A stretch of DNA of 64,000 nt, taken from IMG/VR virus record IMGVR_UViG_3300025640_000009, positions 1 to 64,000 of that record; one strand, 5' to 3'. Under the pieces are notes generated by a model. The model worked only from the letters and a program-made list of their open reading frames with translations. It was not told the origin of the DNA and did no database searches. The DNA is from a virus. Positions 21,559-30,069 of this stretch are shown here, one piece after another; the first letter of the stretch is position 1; each line of letters starts with the position of its first letter. A program made the translations under genes and the position numbers.

Positions 21559-21566
21559 TATTTATA
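21559..21566 (-). promoter_or_regulatory. Late promoter box at gene 25
   Basis: TATAAATA on the minus strand, six bases upstream of the gp25 ATG. Exact T4 late consensus in a 53-base intergenic gap. With the usual 6-7 base distance to the transcription start, the message would begin at or next to the start codon. Confidence 0.6.
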
Positions 21567-21605
21567 TAAATTTCCTATGCAGTTATTGTATTTTTCATAT
21601 ATTAA

Positions 21606-21869
21606 CTATGATGGTTTAGTTGGCCATACAATGTCTTCGTATGAAGTTGCAGATTCGTTTGTTATCGGCATATCACGTAGTGCTTGTCTATATGTAGCCC
21701 ATTCAGCTTTCTTTGTATCTGTAAGAGGAGCATCAGCTAACTGAGTACGATCACTATCATTTAATAGCTCCTTTCTTAGTCTGCGTAGCTTACCCCATTT
21801 GTCTTCGGCGGCCGCCGCTAAAGCTGCACCCACATCACCACTTGCTATTAATTCTTCTATATTAAGCAT
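21606..21869 (-). CDS. Tail assembly chaperone-like small protein
   Basis: 87 residues. The pattern W-x-x-LRRLRKELLNDSD followed by TQLADAPLTDTKKAEWATYR and RQALRDMP is the signature of the Phage_tail_APC-type small proteins usually found next to fibre genes and annotated as fibre or tail assembly chaperones. It overlaps the end of a fibre-like gene (21862), which supports a role in its folding. The function is family inference. It has no membrane segment. Confidence 0.65.
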   Translation of the reverse strand: MLNIEELIASGDVGAALAAAAEDKWGKLRRLRKELLNDSDRTQLADAPLTDTKKAEWATYRQALRDMPITNESATSYEDIVWPTKPS

Positions 21870-22899
21870 CTGTTAACCCCGTTGCGTTGAATATCATATA
21901 TGTCCCTGCGTATACTGCTTGTAACATAAGCGAACCACCAAAAGCTATTGTAGGGTTATTTGTAAATTGAACTAAGTTAGAACCATTTACCCAATATACA
22001 TCCTGAGCTGTACCACTACCATCTCTGTCTAATGTTATAGTAGTTCCTGTGTTGCCAGCGTGACTAATTTGCCACACATCACCAACACCTGCTGTTGTTG
22101 TACTTAAAGTACTATTATTTTGGACTATTGGTAAATCAAATTCAACAGATGCTGCTGAAAAAGCTTTAATCATATGCTGCCCACGATATTGAAGCATTTG
22201 TATAGTAGTTTTATTCGCAGTAGTAAAGGCAAAAGATGAGTTCGGTCCCATGCCACCGATACTTAAAACTTTAGCAGCGTCAGTAGTTGGCAAATAAAAA
22301 TCAGCGTTAGGTCTGTTTCCCGAATTCATCACAGTCGCGTGGATACTTTGGTGAGCTGAATCACCAAGTTGAATTTCAGCAGCATCTGTTGCAAACTTAC
22401 CAGTAGTTTGCAATGAATCGGCACTTGCGTTTATTACTGCAGTATGACCAACATTAAAGCTATCATTTAGATAACTATCAAAAGCTGCTCCGCTAGTACC
22501 ATCTGCAACTGAAAATACAAGACGATTAGCACTATGCTCTCCATCATCAGCAGTGCTGCCTATATTCGCGTGAACTGATGCGTAACTAACTTTTACGTCG
22601 TCTTCATTACGACCAGAAAATGCAATAGCTCCTAGCGCGTTAGTATTGTTGATCTCGTCTGCCCTGTCAACATCTCTGTATATATCGACAATCGGCCCGA
22701 ACCTTGATGTTGGATTATTAGCATTAGCTAATGCACCCCCGATGATACCTATCACATCACCATGGACTTGCTCATTGGCTCCAGATCCGTTTGTTAAAAC
22801 TCTGTGTATTCCAGTGTCTTCATATAGATCACGAAGATTTTCATCCATTTCGTTATATGTGAGTGCACTACCTTTTGTAGCTCTTTTAGTAATAGTCAT
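21862..22899 (-). CDS. Tail fibre-like structural protein
   Basis: 345 residues. It starts with TITKRATKGSALTYNEMDEN, a motif common at the N-termini of fibre and tail proteins of marine T4-like phages. It continues with a Ser/Thr/Asn/Gly-rich body and a C-terminal glycine-rich beta region ending MIFNATGLTDA. There are no catalytic motifs. It overlaps the following small chaperone-like gene by 8 bases and the preceding 74-residue gene by 4. Probably a short fibre or a fibre tip; the exact T4 counterpart is unknown. Confidence 0.6.
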   Translation of the reverse strand: MTITKRATKGSALTYNEMDENLRDLYEDTGIHRVLTNGSGANEQVHGDVIGIIGGALANANNPTSRFGPIVDIYRDVDRADEINNTNALGAIAFSGRNEDDVKVSYASVHANIGSTADDGEHSANRLVFSVADGTSGAAFDSYLNDSFNVGHTAVINASADSLQTTGKFATDAAEIQLGDSAHQSIHATVMNSGNRPNADFYLPTTDAAKVLSIGGMGPNSSFAFTTANKTTIQMLQYRGQHMIKAFSAASVEFDLPIVQNNSTLSTTTAGVGDVWQISHAGNTGTTITLDRDGSGTAQDVYWVNGSNLVQFTNNPTIAFGGSLMLQAVYAGTYMIFNATGLTDA

Positions 22900-23120
22900 T
22901 GTATTATTCCATCTTCTCCATAGTATATACCAACGTATGATGTTGTAGTTCCCGGATTATCGGTCATATAATCCGATGTGACATAATTAAATAATTCTTT
23001 TTCAGTCGTAGTAAGATCTTCAGTAAAAACATAACACTGATCTATTAAAGCTTGCTTAGCAGTTGGATCTGTCTCTGCTGCAATTTGTGCAAGTAATGAT
23101 GCATAGTTTGGATTAGCCAT
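22896..23120 (-). CDS. Small tail-cluster protein, unknown
   Basis: 74 residues, acidic, mostly helical at the N-terminus (YASLLAQIAAETDPTAKQAL) with a Thr/Gly/Tyr-rich C-terminus. It is tightly packed: the start shares a base with the stop of the preceding gene and the end overlaps the fibre-like gene by four bases. I do not recognise it. Context suggests a minor tail protein or a fibre chaperone. Confidence 0.55.
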   Translation of the reverse strand: MANPNYASLLAQIAAETDPTAKQALIDQCYVFTEDLTTTEKELFNYVTSDYMTDNPGTTTSYVGIYYGEDGIIQ

Positions 23121-24007
23121 TAAGTGATTCCATTCTTTTTCTTATATCTAGCGACATATTCTGTACAAGCTTGTGCGAATGGTCCAGCATTTGCATACGA
23201 GGAATATTCAGCTTTATATTTATTATAGTTTTCTTCTATTAATTTACCTTGTGCTTGGAAATCATAAGCGTCAGTTTCTGCATTTGTAGGACGTTTTTGT
23301 TTTAAAGCCGCTTGTCGTGATCTTAAGTCTGCAACAGTATAGTTAAACTTTTTTAGTTCATCAGTATCTGCTCCACCAGATTCAAATGTATATATCCATA
23401 CTTCAGGCCCTGAAAGCTCATAATATTCTTGCTTTCTTTTCTTTTGTCCAAAGGCAAACAATCTATCGGTAAGAAATTTTATTCTATTAAAAGTCATTCT
23501 AGAAGCAAATTTAATCAGATCTTTATTAATCTCTTCAACGTCAGGAACATATACAGCTTTAGGAACAGGCGGGGGTGGTACAACATCAGCAACCTTAGGT
23601 GGTTCAGGTTCTACAATAGCATTACCAGCTTCATCTAATACAACATTTGCTGCGTTTGCACATATAGTATTTATATCAGCTTGAGTAGGAGGGAAAGTGC
23701 TCATTCCTAATTTTTCTAATGTTGCATCAAAGTCTGCTTCGGCACTTGTATACTTGCTTTTTAGTAGAGCTTTCTTTGCTTCGAACGCAATTACATTTTC
23801 ATTTTGTGCAGCAAGATCCTGTAACTCTTGTTGAAAACTTTCCTTTGTAGGTATAGTAGGCTTAAACGATTCGGCTTCAGCTTTCATTGCAGTCATGTCA
23901 GTCTTGAGAGAAGCAAGTTGATCTTTGCCACCTTGTAACTTAGAGTCAAGACCGCCTTGTAATTCTTTTAGTTTATCTAAATTTACATTATCACCACATG
24001 TACTCAT
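23120..24007 (-). CDS. Coiled-coil tail-cluster protein, unknown
   Basis: 295 residues. The N-terminal 100 residues are a Lys/Glu/Gln-rich coiled coil. A proline-rich linker follows (PPPPVPKAVYVP, about residue 150), then a helical C-terminal domain with basic and aromatic residues. A good Shine-Dalgarno (GGAGTAGGTT) precedes the ATG. It sits directly after the PAAR tip gene, so it may be a hub-associated or tip-carried protein. No family recognised. Confidence 0.55.
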   Translation of the reverse strand: MSTCGDNVNLDKLKELQGGLDSKLQGGKDQLASLKTDMTAMKAEAESFKPTIPTKESFQQELQDLAAQNENVIAFEAKKALLKSKYTSAEADFDATLEKLGMSTFPPTQADINTICANAANVVLDEAGNAIVEPEPPKVADVVPPPPVPKAVYVPDVEEINKDLIKFASRMTFNRIKFLTDRLFAFGQKKRKQEYYELSGPEVWIYTFESGGADTDELKKFNYTVADLRSRQAALKQKRPTNAETDAYDFQAQGKLIEENYNKYKAEYSSYANAGPFAQACTEYVARYKKKNGIT

Positions 24008-24016
24008 AACCTACTC

Positions 24017-24313
24017 CTATCCGCCTGCAATAACATTTGATGAACCTTGGCCCGATGCATTTGGAACCCAACTACCATGACCACCGGTAGCATCACCTAT
24101 TCGATGAACTGGTTTACCGTTAACAAAAACTGTACTTGATCCTGCCGTTGCTGGATCTCCGCATCCAGTAGAATCTTGATTAGCTCGTATTACATTTTTA
24201 CCATTAACAAACACGTTAGAAGAACCACCAGCATAACTAGTTTTATGAAATGGATTAGGCGTAGGACTAGCATGCCCTATATGACCATCTCCCAATCTTG
24301 TGACTCCTGGCAT
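24017..24313 (-). CDS. 5.4: PAAR-type spike tip protein (gp5.4-like)
   Basis: 98 residues with two PAAR-type repeats: GSSNVFVNGKNVIRANQD and GSSTVFVNGKPVHRIGDA, plus His and Cys residues (GHIGHAS, H23, STGCGDP, GGHGSW) suited to metal binding at the point of the spike. In T4, gp5.4 caps the gp5 needle and pierces the outer membrane. It lies directly downstream of gp5. A Shine-Dalgarno GGAGTCAAT precedes the start. Confidence 0.9.
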   Translation of the reverse strand: MPGVTRLGDGHIGHASPTPNPFHKTSYAGGSSNVFVNGKNVIRANQDSTGCGDPATAGSSTVFVNGKPVHRIGDATGGHGSWVPNASGQGSSNVIAGG

Positions 24314-24322
24314 ATTGACTCC

Positions 24323-25615
24323 TTAGTTCAGATTAATCGTTGATGCATCCATATCAATTCCACTACCACCATTGATATCCATTGACGCTGCTGTTGTTGT
24401 TTGTGAACCAGTAATATCTGTTACTTGAGTACCAGTAACACCAATCAATTGAGCACCATCAATAGTTAATGCAAAGTTATTTAACGATGTATGACTGAAT
24501 TTCTCAGCATTAAATAAGTTTAAATTTGCAAGTGATGTTATCCCACAGTTACCTGTTACCGTGTGTGACGAGTTGCCGCCTACTGTAACAAGTTTGTCTG
24601 CAATTATATTTGATGTAGAGTTATTCATCACTGTTAAACTATCATCAGTACCAATATTTGTACTACGACCAAGTACAACCTCAGTCTCATGGTTAGCACC
24701 AATCTTTTGTTGCAACGAACCCTTGATATCCATTGTCATATCTTTTTCTACTTCAAGGTGATAGTTACCATAGACTAATTGTCTTAAATTTCCATCAATA
24801 GTCATATTACAATTACCACGAATATGAACATTTTTATTTGATACAACTACTTCGTAGTCTTCACCTGTTATTTTTATTGACCTTGTACCATCTGCGTATA
24901 TCTCTTCATATGTACCTGAAGTATGTGATCGATGAGTACGTTCAAATCCAGGAGTACAATCAACTTCTGCTACGTGACCACACTCTGATTCATTTACTTT
25001 ATTATATGGATAATCTGGTACGTGTGCACCACCAACTCTATCATCACCTAATGGAGGCATTACTTCAAATGGTGATTCAGTATAATATGATTCAGCTTTA
25101 TCTGTCGCAACAGTCGTGACCTTAGGTGGTGACGCAGTTTGTATTGAAGTAACTGCTGCTGATCCTAATTCTCTTTGTTGTAATGCATTACTTGTTGTAT
25201 ATTTAGTTTGCCTTGCTGCGTAATTAACGTCTGACTCTTCAGCATAATCACCAGTAGGATAATTGGCACCAGTGAATCCAAGATCTTTAGAACGTGGACT
25301 ATTCTTAGATGCAACCGATCCCATAATAATAGGGTCTTGAGCAGATGGTCCGTCTCTAAAGAATCCAACAACCCAGGAACCTTCCATCAATCCATGAGGC
25401 GTATCACCAACCCCTGAAGTACCAGAAGCTGTAGTAGGCATCATGACTGTAGCCCATGGTAGATCTTCAGTATCGATAGCACTTTTATCTTCAGTATGGT
25501 AACCAAAACAACGAACACGAACTCTATTTAATTCTTCAGGATCAAATCGATCTTCGACCACTCCCGTGAACCAAGTAAAGCTACCACCGATAAAGCTATC
25601 ACTATTTCTATTCAT
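24323..25615 (-). CDS. 5: Baseplate central spike gp5, without lysozyme domain
   Basis: 430 residues from the ATG at 25615, which sits just after the stop of gene 27; a TTG twelve bases upstream would add four residues. The N-terminal OB-fold matches gp5 (FTGVVEDRFDPEELNRVRVR, then LPWATVMMP, HGLMEGSWVVGFFRDG, QDPIIMGSV). The C-terminal half is a regular octapeptide-type beta repeat (about residues 240-400), the triple-stranded needle. T4 gp5 carries a lysozyme domain between these parts; here the corresponding stretch is only about 100 low-complexity residues, so the spike seems non-enzymatic. Confidence 0.9.
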   Translation of the reverse strand: MNRNSDSFIGGSFTWFTGVVEDRFDPEELNRVRVRCFGYHTEDKSAIDTEDLPWATVMMPTTASGTSGVGDTPHGLMEGSWVVGFFRDGPSAQDPIIMGSVASKNSPRSKDLGFTGANYPTGDYAEESDVNYAARQTKYTTSNALQQRELGSAAVTSIQTASPPKVTTVATDKAESYYTESPFEVMPPLGDDRVGGAHVPDYPYNKVNESECGHVAEVDCTPGFERTHRSHTSGTYEEIYADGTRSIKITGEDYEVVVSNKNVHIRGNCNMTIDGNLRQLVYGNYHLEVEKDMTMDIKGSLQQKIGANHETEVVLGRSTNIGTDDSLTVMNNSTSNIIADKLVTVGGNSSHTVTGNCGITSLANLNLFNAEKFSHTSLNNFALTIDGAQLIGVTGTQVTDITGSQTTTAASMDINGGSGIDMDASTINLN

Positions 25616-25616
25616 A

Positions 25617-26945
25617 TTAATTACCAATTGTTATTTTTGAATCTAAATCATATAGTAAACTATCTTTCTGTAAACCGATATCACATTTATATTCATTGCC
25701 ATCGAACACATGAGCAATAGATGATACAACATATTTCCCAGAAAGAAGTTTATCTTTCATTGCGTCTCTACCTTCAGCCTTTAGTATATTTACATCAGTA
25801 CTCTTTGGTATGGTTAGTTCGATAATTTTACCAGGACTTAAATCAAAGTCTCCGTATATAACTATATCTAATCCCATAAACTTTAAGTTTTGAAAATATG
25901 AATTTTTCTTTGTAAGATTATCTTTAATCGTACCATGATAATTAACTTCAGTTCCAAATGAATTAGCATTAGTAGATATAAAAAATTCTTTTGAAGCATA
26001 ATTTTCACTTACAATAGAATCATCAAACGATATTTTATTTGAAAGAGAATTATGTTTATTCAATTGCATCAGTTCATTATTAGAACGATTAAATTTTGAT
26101 GTTATATATTCTTTATTGGATATATCTATACAGTATGTAGATGCAGCATAAGCACCGTTACTTATCTGTTGATACTTAGACATGTCTAATTCAGAATTCA
26201 TTTCAAGTATCTTTTTAGAAGCTTCATCAAAGTATTCTGGTGTGTCAACCTCATTTACATAATATGGTGTGTTATTATATGTCTTATACACTTCAGTTTC
26301 AAGTAACTCTTTATATGAATTAAACTGCAATCCATCATTAATTGTTTCATAGAAAAAAAATGGTGTTGATTCATCAGATGAATTTCTAAGTAACCATGTG
26401 ACTGCTTGCAACGGGTTTAAATTAGGATATATACCTTTAATCGATGCAAGGTTTTTATTAGAGAAATCTACAGACTTTACACCTAAATCATTTTTACATA
26501 TGTCTCTTATAAGCGCATTAATATTACCAGTAAAAGACCGATTAAGTTTTTTCATTCGATCAATAAAGGCATGTGAACTTAAGCATATAAGCTTATAATA
26601 CTGTATACTTGCTTTAGGCTTAGAATGATCTAAGATTTCTGCGATATACACTTCAAGATCAAATATTTTTTCACTAGTAGTTTTACTATTATCTTTCCTT
26701 CGAATTTTTATTTTTACTTTCTCACCACCAGACATATGCGATTTTTGAAACAAATCAAAACCGTCGACAACTTTAAGATCAACTTGTATTGATTGGTTAA
26801 ACAAACTTTCGTTTATAATGACTTCAGAGACAAGAGTCTTTATGTCTATAGTAGAACCATCATTCATTATAAGCTTTAAGCTATGAATCTCATATGAAGC
26901 TGGAGATGATGCTTTAGTACTCGATGTTTTCGAAGATCTAGGCAT
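25617..26945 (-). CDS. 27: Baseplate hub protein gp27
   Basis: 442 residues. Hub-type features: an N-terminal beta domain (LIMNDGSTIDIKTLVSEVII), a middle with FDLFQKSHMSGGEKVKI, and a C-terminus with LLSGKYVVSSIAHVFDGNEY followed by CDIGLQKDSL, which is the conserved end of gp27/VgrG-like hubs. gp27 trimers hold the gp5 spike and begin the tail tube. Placement between gp53 and gp5 agrees. The start overlaps the end of gp53 by eight bases. Confidence 0.85.
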   Translation of the reverse strand: MPRSSKTSSTKASSPASYEIHSLKLIMNDGSTIDIKTLVSEVIINESLFNQSIQVDLKVVDGFDLFQKSHMSGGEKVKIKIRRKDNSKTTSEKIFDLEVYIAEILDHSKPKASIQYYKLICLSSHAFIDRMKKLNRSFTGNINALIRDICKNDLGVKSVDFSNKNLASIKGIYPNLNPLQAVTWLLRNSSDESTPFFFYETINDGLQFNSYKELLETEVYKTYNNTPYYVNEVDTPEYFDEASKKILEMNSELDMSKYQQISNGAYAASTYCIDISNKEYITSKFNRSNNELMQLNKHNSLSNKISFDDSIVSENYASKEFFISTNANSFGTEVNYHGTIKDNLTKKNSYFQNLKFMGLDIVIYGDFDLSPGKIIELTIPKSTDVNILKAEGRDAMKDKLLSGKYVVSSIAHVFDGNEYKCDIGLQKDSLLYDLDSKITIGN

Positions 26946-28011
26946 TGATTAAATTCTCAAATTCTTCAACAAATTCAGTAATTGAATTCGGATTAATTAC
27001 TCGGATATAAGAGTGTTTTTCGTTCTGGGCAATGATATGTTCACGATTAGATTGAAATACAATTTGACCGGGTGAATCATCAGCTGTTATCTGATAACCT
27101 CCACTATAAATCAAAGGCTTTACTGATGATGTGTTAGTATGTATAACCAGATCATCATTAGATAGCTGTGTTTGGTTTAATAAGGTTGGATCATATGGTG
27201 GATTTGTTAACTGCCCTTGTAAGTCAGAACTCCATTGTACTTCAGAATATACTGGAGTTATTTGACTAGCTTGTGTTGATATACCTGTTGGTGAAGTGAC
27301 AGCTCTCTTTTCGATATCACCATCGATATAATAAAACGATGGAGCCTCAGCATAATCATATATGATATCAGGAGATAACGAATTAAAGTCATCAGTAGAA
27401 AGCTCTACTTTAATACCAACTTCATCGGTATATACCGATTGTATATATTCTTTTTCCTGAAACGCTCCACCATCTATAGATGTATCAGTCTGCCCAGTCT
27501 GTGGATTTTTTCCTTCGACACCATTAACAATATTTTCTACTACAATTAAGTTTAAATCAATATCTTTTCTTTTTATTCTGCCGATAGCACCAGATTTAAT
27601 ACCATACACTAAAGCACCTAACTCTAATTTACCTGCAATTGAATTACTAGTATACTGCTCACCATTTGCTTCTAATACCGCTCCAGGAGTAAAAATCATT
27701 GCTTTACCAGAATAATGTTTTGTCATATATTCTTGTAATGCCAGTTCAGACATAGGCCAAGTCTGTAACCCATCATGTAGGAAATCATTAATAATAAAAA
27801 ATGTCCAGTAATAATCTGGAGTACCGTATAGTTTTTCTGATATAATATCTGGTCTCATACCATCTTGAATAACATAATTTTTATATAGAGTACTTCTATT
27901 TAATAATGTTGTTCTCGATCTAACAGATCTAAATATATTAACCATTTGTTGAATAGTACCACTACGATTAAAGTCATACGATACCTTTGGAAATTGACTA
28001 AAAAATGACAT
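26938..28011 (-). CDS. 53: Baseplate wedge protein gp53
   Basis: 357 residues (T4 gp53: 196), so the C-terminal part is extended. The N-terminal 110 residues fit the family: QFPKVSYDFN, MVNIFRSV, YVIQDGMRPDIISEKLYGTP, DYYWTFFIINDF and LQTWPMSE. In T4 gp53 it clamps adjacent wedges via a LysM-like domain. The extra C-terminal region has beta-type repeats. TAGGAG precedes the start. Confidence 0.9.
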   Translation of the reverse strand: MSFFSQFPKVSYDFNRSGTIQQMVNIFRSVRSRTTLLNRSTLYKNYVIQDGMRPDIISEKLYGTPDYYWTFFIINDFLHDGLQTWPMSELALQEYMTKHYSGKAMIFTPGAVLEANGEQYTSNSIAGKLELGALVYGIKSGAIGRIKRKDIDLNLIVVENIVNGVEGKNPQTGQTDTSIDGGAFQEKEYIQSVYTDEVGIKVELSTDDFNSLSPDIIYDYAEAPSFYYIDGDIEKRAVTSPTGISTQASQITPVYSEVQWSSDLQGQLTNPPYDPTLLNQTQLSNDDLVIHTNTSSVKPLIYSGGYQITADDSPGQIVFQSNREHIIAQNEKHSYIRVINPNSITEFVEEFENLINA

Positions 28012-28022
28012 TACATATACTC

Positions 28023-28823
28023 CTAAAATATATCTCTAATAGATGAAATTTTATCTTTAATTTTTTGTTCAATAGAATCAAGACCAAATGAGGCATCGTT
28101 TGTTTGATTATTGATAGCGTTTCCATTAGGATATAACACTTCTCTAGTAAGAGCTTTCGTCTCAGTGAACGTTAATGTAACATCTATTTCAGACGGAGAA
28201 CCATCAGCATGATACATATTAGACGATGCATTATATACAGTATTCATACTCGCTAAATATGATTCCATGATCTGTGGCATGTAAATGTTTTCTTTACCAC
28301 CATGGTAGAATTTAATATTAAACGTTGGAGGGTATTCTAAATATAATCTATTCTTCACTTCAGGATATAAAGCTGCTCTAAACATATTTTCTATTAACAA
28401 AGCAGACTGTGCTTCTTTTTGTGATTCTGCAACAAGTTTAAATGTAAAATTAAATGTCCTAACAGAAACGTTATCAAACTGTAGTACGGTATTAGGGTTA
28501 AGCGCTTCACCGGCTTTTATCTTTTGTTGAGTAAATACCGTGGCTGCTCCAACTTCATTTAATATTTTACCTACAGCTTCTGTGGCTACTGCTTCTTTTT
28601 CACCTTTAGACAATGCTCCACCAGCACCACTTCCAACTAGCCCTAGATCAACCGAACCATAAGATGCAGAATCTGGTACAGAAAAGCCTTGTGGCAAATA
28701 TAAATATATTGCAGCGTTTTCTGGCAATGCTCTTTTAACAAATTCGAAAGAAACAAATGGAAAGCCAGTTCCTATATTTGCTTTTTCTCTTAAAGCTTCT
28801 GGAAAGACATAAATTTTAGACAT
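28023..28823 (-). CDS. 48: Tail tube initiator / cap protein, gp48-like
   Basis: 266 residues. It has the tube-fold C-terminal pattern of gp48/gp54 proteins of T4-like phages: FNFTFKLVAESQKEAQSA, YLEYPPTFNIKFYHGG and DVTLTFTETKALTREVLYPN. These proteins stack on the hub and start tube polymerisation. It is the first gene of the minus-strand structural block, with AGGGTAAATTCT before the ATG and a late promoter box 45 bases upstream. gp54 is the alternative; the resemblance to gp48 and its neighbours makes gp48 more likely. Confidence 0.72.
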   Translation of the reverse strand: MSKIYVFPEALREKANIGTGFPFVSFEFVKRALPENAAIYLYLPQGFSVPDSASYGSVDLGLVGSGAGGALSKGEKEAVATEAVGKILNEVGAATVFTQQKIKAGEALNPNTVLQFDNVSVRTFNFTFKLVAESQKEAQSALLIENMFRAALYPEVKNRLYLEYPPTFNIKFYHGGKENIYMPQIMESYLASMNTVYNASSNMYHADGSPSEIDVTLTFTETKALTREVLYPNGNAINNQTNDASFGLDSIEQKIKDKISSIRDIF

Positions 28824-28834
28824 AGAATTTACCC

Positions 28835-28842
28835 TATAAATA
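28835..28842 (+). promoter_or_regulatory. Late promoter box for the gp4 operon
   Basis: TATAAATA, 32 bases upstream of the gp4 ATG in the 51-base divergent gap. It is paired with an oppositely oriented copy at 28868, so both late blocks appear to start here. Confidence 0.65.
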
Positions 28843-28867
28843 ATACATACATTAACTACTATACCTT

Positions 28868-28875
28868 TATTTATA
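28868..28875 (-). promoter_or_regulatory. Late promoter box for the baseplate operon
   Basis: TATAAATA on the minus strand, 44 bases upstream of the gp48-like start. Its last base coincides with the first base of the gp4 start codon on the other strand. Confidence 0.6.
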
Positions 28876-29393
28876 TGGCTTATTCAGGCAAATACAAAAT
28901 AAAAAAACCAGAGAAGTATGTCGGAGATCCGTCTAAAATAACATACAGATCATTATGGGAGAAGTCTTGCTTTAAATGGTGCGAAGCTAATTCACAAGTT
29001 ATTGCTTGGAATTCGGAAGAGGTGGTTGTACCATATAGATGGAAGGTTGATAAGAAGATGCATAGGTATTATGTTGATCTACTCATTAAGATGGAATCGG
29101 GTCATGTCATACTTGTTGAGATCAAGCCAGACAAAGAAACTAAACCACCTAAACAACCATCAAGACAGACAAAGAAGTACATCACTGAAGTCACAACATA
29201 TATAAAGAATACTGATAAATGGGAAGCTGCTAGGGATTATGCAGAAGATCGTGGTTGGACCTTTGAGATATGGACTGAACATACATTAAAGGCTAAGGGT
29301 ATTAAAATAGTTGGAGCTCCTATTAAGAAAAAGAAGTCAACAACTAAAAAGAAGACTCCTGTTAAAAAGAAATCAACCATTAAGAAAAAATAG
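28875..29393 (+). CDS. 4: Head completion protein gp4
   Basis: 172 residues (T4 gp4: 150). The start MAYSGKYKIKKPEKYVGDPS, then KITYRSLWEKSCFKW, WNSEEVVVPY, DKKMHRYYVDLLIKM and HVILVEIKPDKET, match gp4 closely. The E-x-K and D positions have the look of a restriction-endonuclease-type fold, as in the T4 family. gp4 acts in head completion before tails are joined. The C-terminus is a 25-residue Lys/Thr-rich tail likely to bind DNA. There is no Shine-Dalgarno; a late box lies upstream. Confidence 0.92.
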   Translation: MAYSGKYKIKKPEKYVGDPSKITYRSLWEKSCFKWCEANSQVIAWNSEEVVVPYRWKVDKKMHRYYVDLLIKMESGHVILVEIKPDKETKPPKQPSRQTKKYITEVTTYIKNTDKWEAARDYAEDRGWTFEIWTEHTLKAKGIKIVGAPIKKKKSTTKKKTPVKKKSTIKKK

Positions 29394-29423
29394 TATACCT
29401 CTGCCTCACCGGGTAACTATATT

Positions 29424-29452
29424 ATTATAACATACTTTCACTCAAATGTAAA
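29424..29452 (-). promoter_or_regulatory. Early-type promoter, antisense to gene 4
   Basis: Minus-strand TTTACA, 17-base spacer, TGTTATAAT. It is identical in architecture to the ten other early-type promoters, but lies between two plus-strand genes and points back across gene 4 towards the baseplate block. There is no minus-strand gene within the next 570 bases. Confidence 0.7.
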
Positions 29453-29463
29453 GGACTAATTGA

Positions 29464-29471
29464 TATAAATA
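29464..29471 (+). promoter_or_regulatory. Late promoter box at the 195-residue gene
   Basis: TATAAATA ending five bases before the ATG at 29477. Exact late consensus. The short distance predicts a leaderless message. Confidence 0.55.
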
Positions 29472-29476
29472 AAGAT

Positions 29477-30064
29477 ATGGCAAGTCTATTTGATACACTA
29501 CAAGCAAACGCTCAAAGAGCTGGAATCCAAGCAAGGACTAAACAGTCTAAGAATTGGTTCCGTAAAAAGGTTAATGAACTAGGTGATGTGAATCCTCGTA
29601 AACTTTTAAAGGATGACGCATTAGATCCATCATCGAAAGAGATCTCTGGTAGCATGTACATGTACTTCTATGATCCTAAGCATAAGAAGACATTACCATA
29701 CTATGATAAGTTTCCTATGGTCATAGTAGTTGAACCAGCTCCTGGTGGATTCTATGGTTTGAATCTACATTACTTGGCACCAGGAGTAAGAGCTAGATTC
29801 TTAGACGAGTTAATGAAGACTGCACCTAAAAACGTAACAGATAAGAGTCGATTAAAATTACGATATGATTTACTACAATCGACTAAAAAGTTTAAAGAAT
29901 TTCAACCTTGCTTTAAGCATTATTTAAATAGTCAAGTGAAAGGTCAACCAGTAAGAGTTCCTATGAGTGAATGGGAAATAGCAATATTCTTACCAGTAGA
30001 ACAATTTGCTAAAGTTAAAAAAGAAACTGTTTGGAGATATTCTCGCAAACAATACAATGGATAA
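29477..30064 (+). CDS. Conserved T4-superfamily late protein, unidentified
   Basis: 195 residues, basic. The N-terminus is Lys/Arg/Gln-rich (AQRAGIQARTKQSKNWFRKK). The central segment reads SGSMYMYFYDPKHKKTLPYY, then DKFPMVIVVEPAPGGFYGLN and LHYLAPGVRARFLDEL. I recall this pattern from marine T4-like genomes but cannot name it with confidence. It lies next to gp4, where T4 has head-completion and DNA-end-protection genes, so a role in virion completion is plausible. It contains no nucleotide-binding motif. A late box lies directly upstream. Confidence 0.6.
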   Translation: MASLFDTLQANAQRAGIQARTKQSKNWFRKKVNELGDVNPRKLLKDDALDPSSKEISGSMYMYFYDPKHKKTLPYYDKFPMVIVVEPAPGGFYGLNLHYLAPGVRARFLDELMKTAPKNVTDKSRLKLRYDLLQSTKKFKEFQPCFKHYLNSQVKGQPVRVPMSEWEIAIFLPVEQFAKVKKETVWRYSRKQYNG

Positions 30065-30069
30065 GATAT

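Noticed and set aside
28698-28706. TATAAATA on the plus strand inside the gp48-like gene
   Set aside because: It points against the gene with no plus-strand gene until 28875, and better boxes exist in the divergent gap; taken as chance in AT-rich DNA.
29300-29392. Lys-rich tail of gp4 as a frameshift artefact
   Set aside because: The frame is continuous and ends in a normal stop; basic tails occur in DNA-binding phage proteins.
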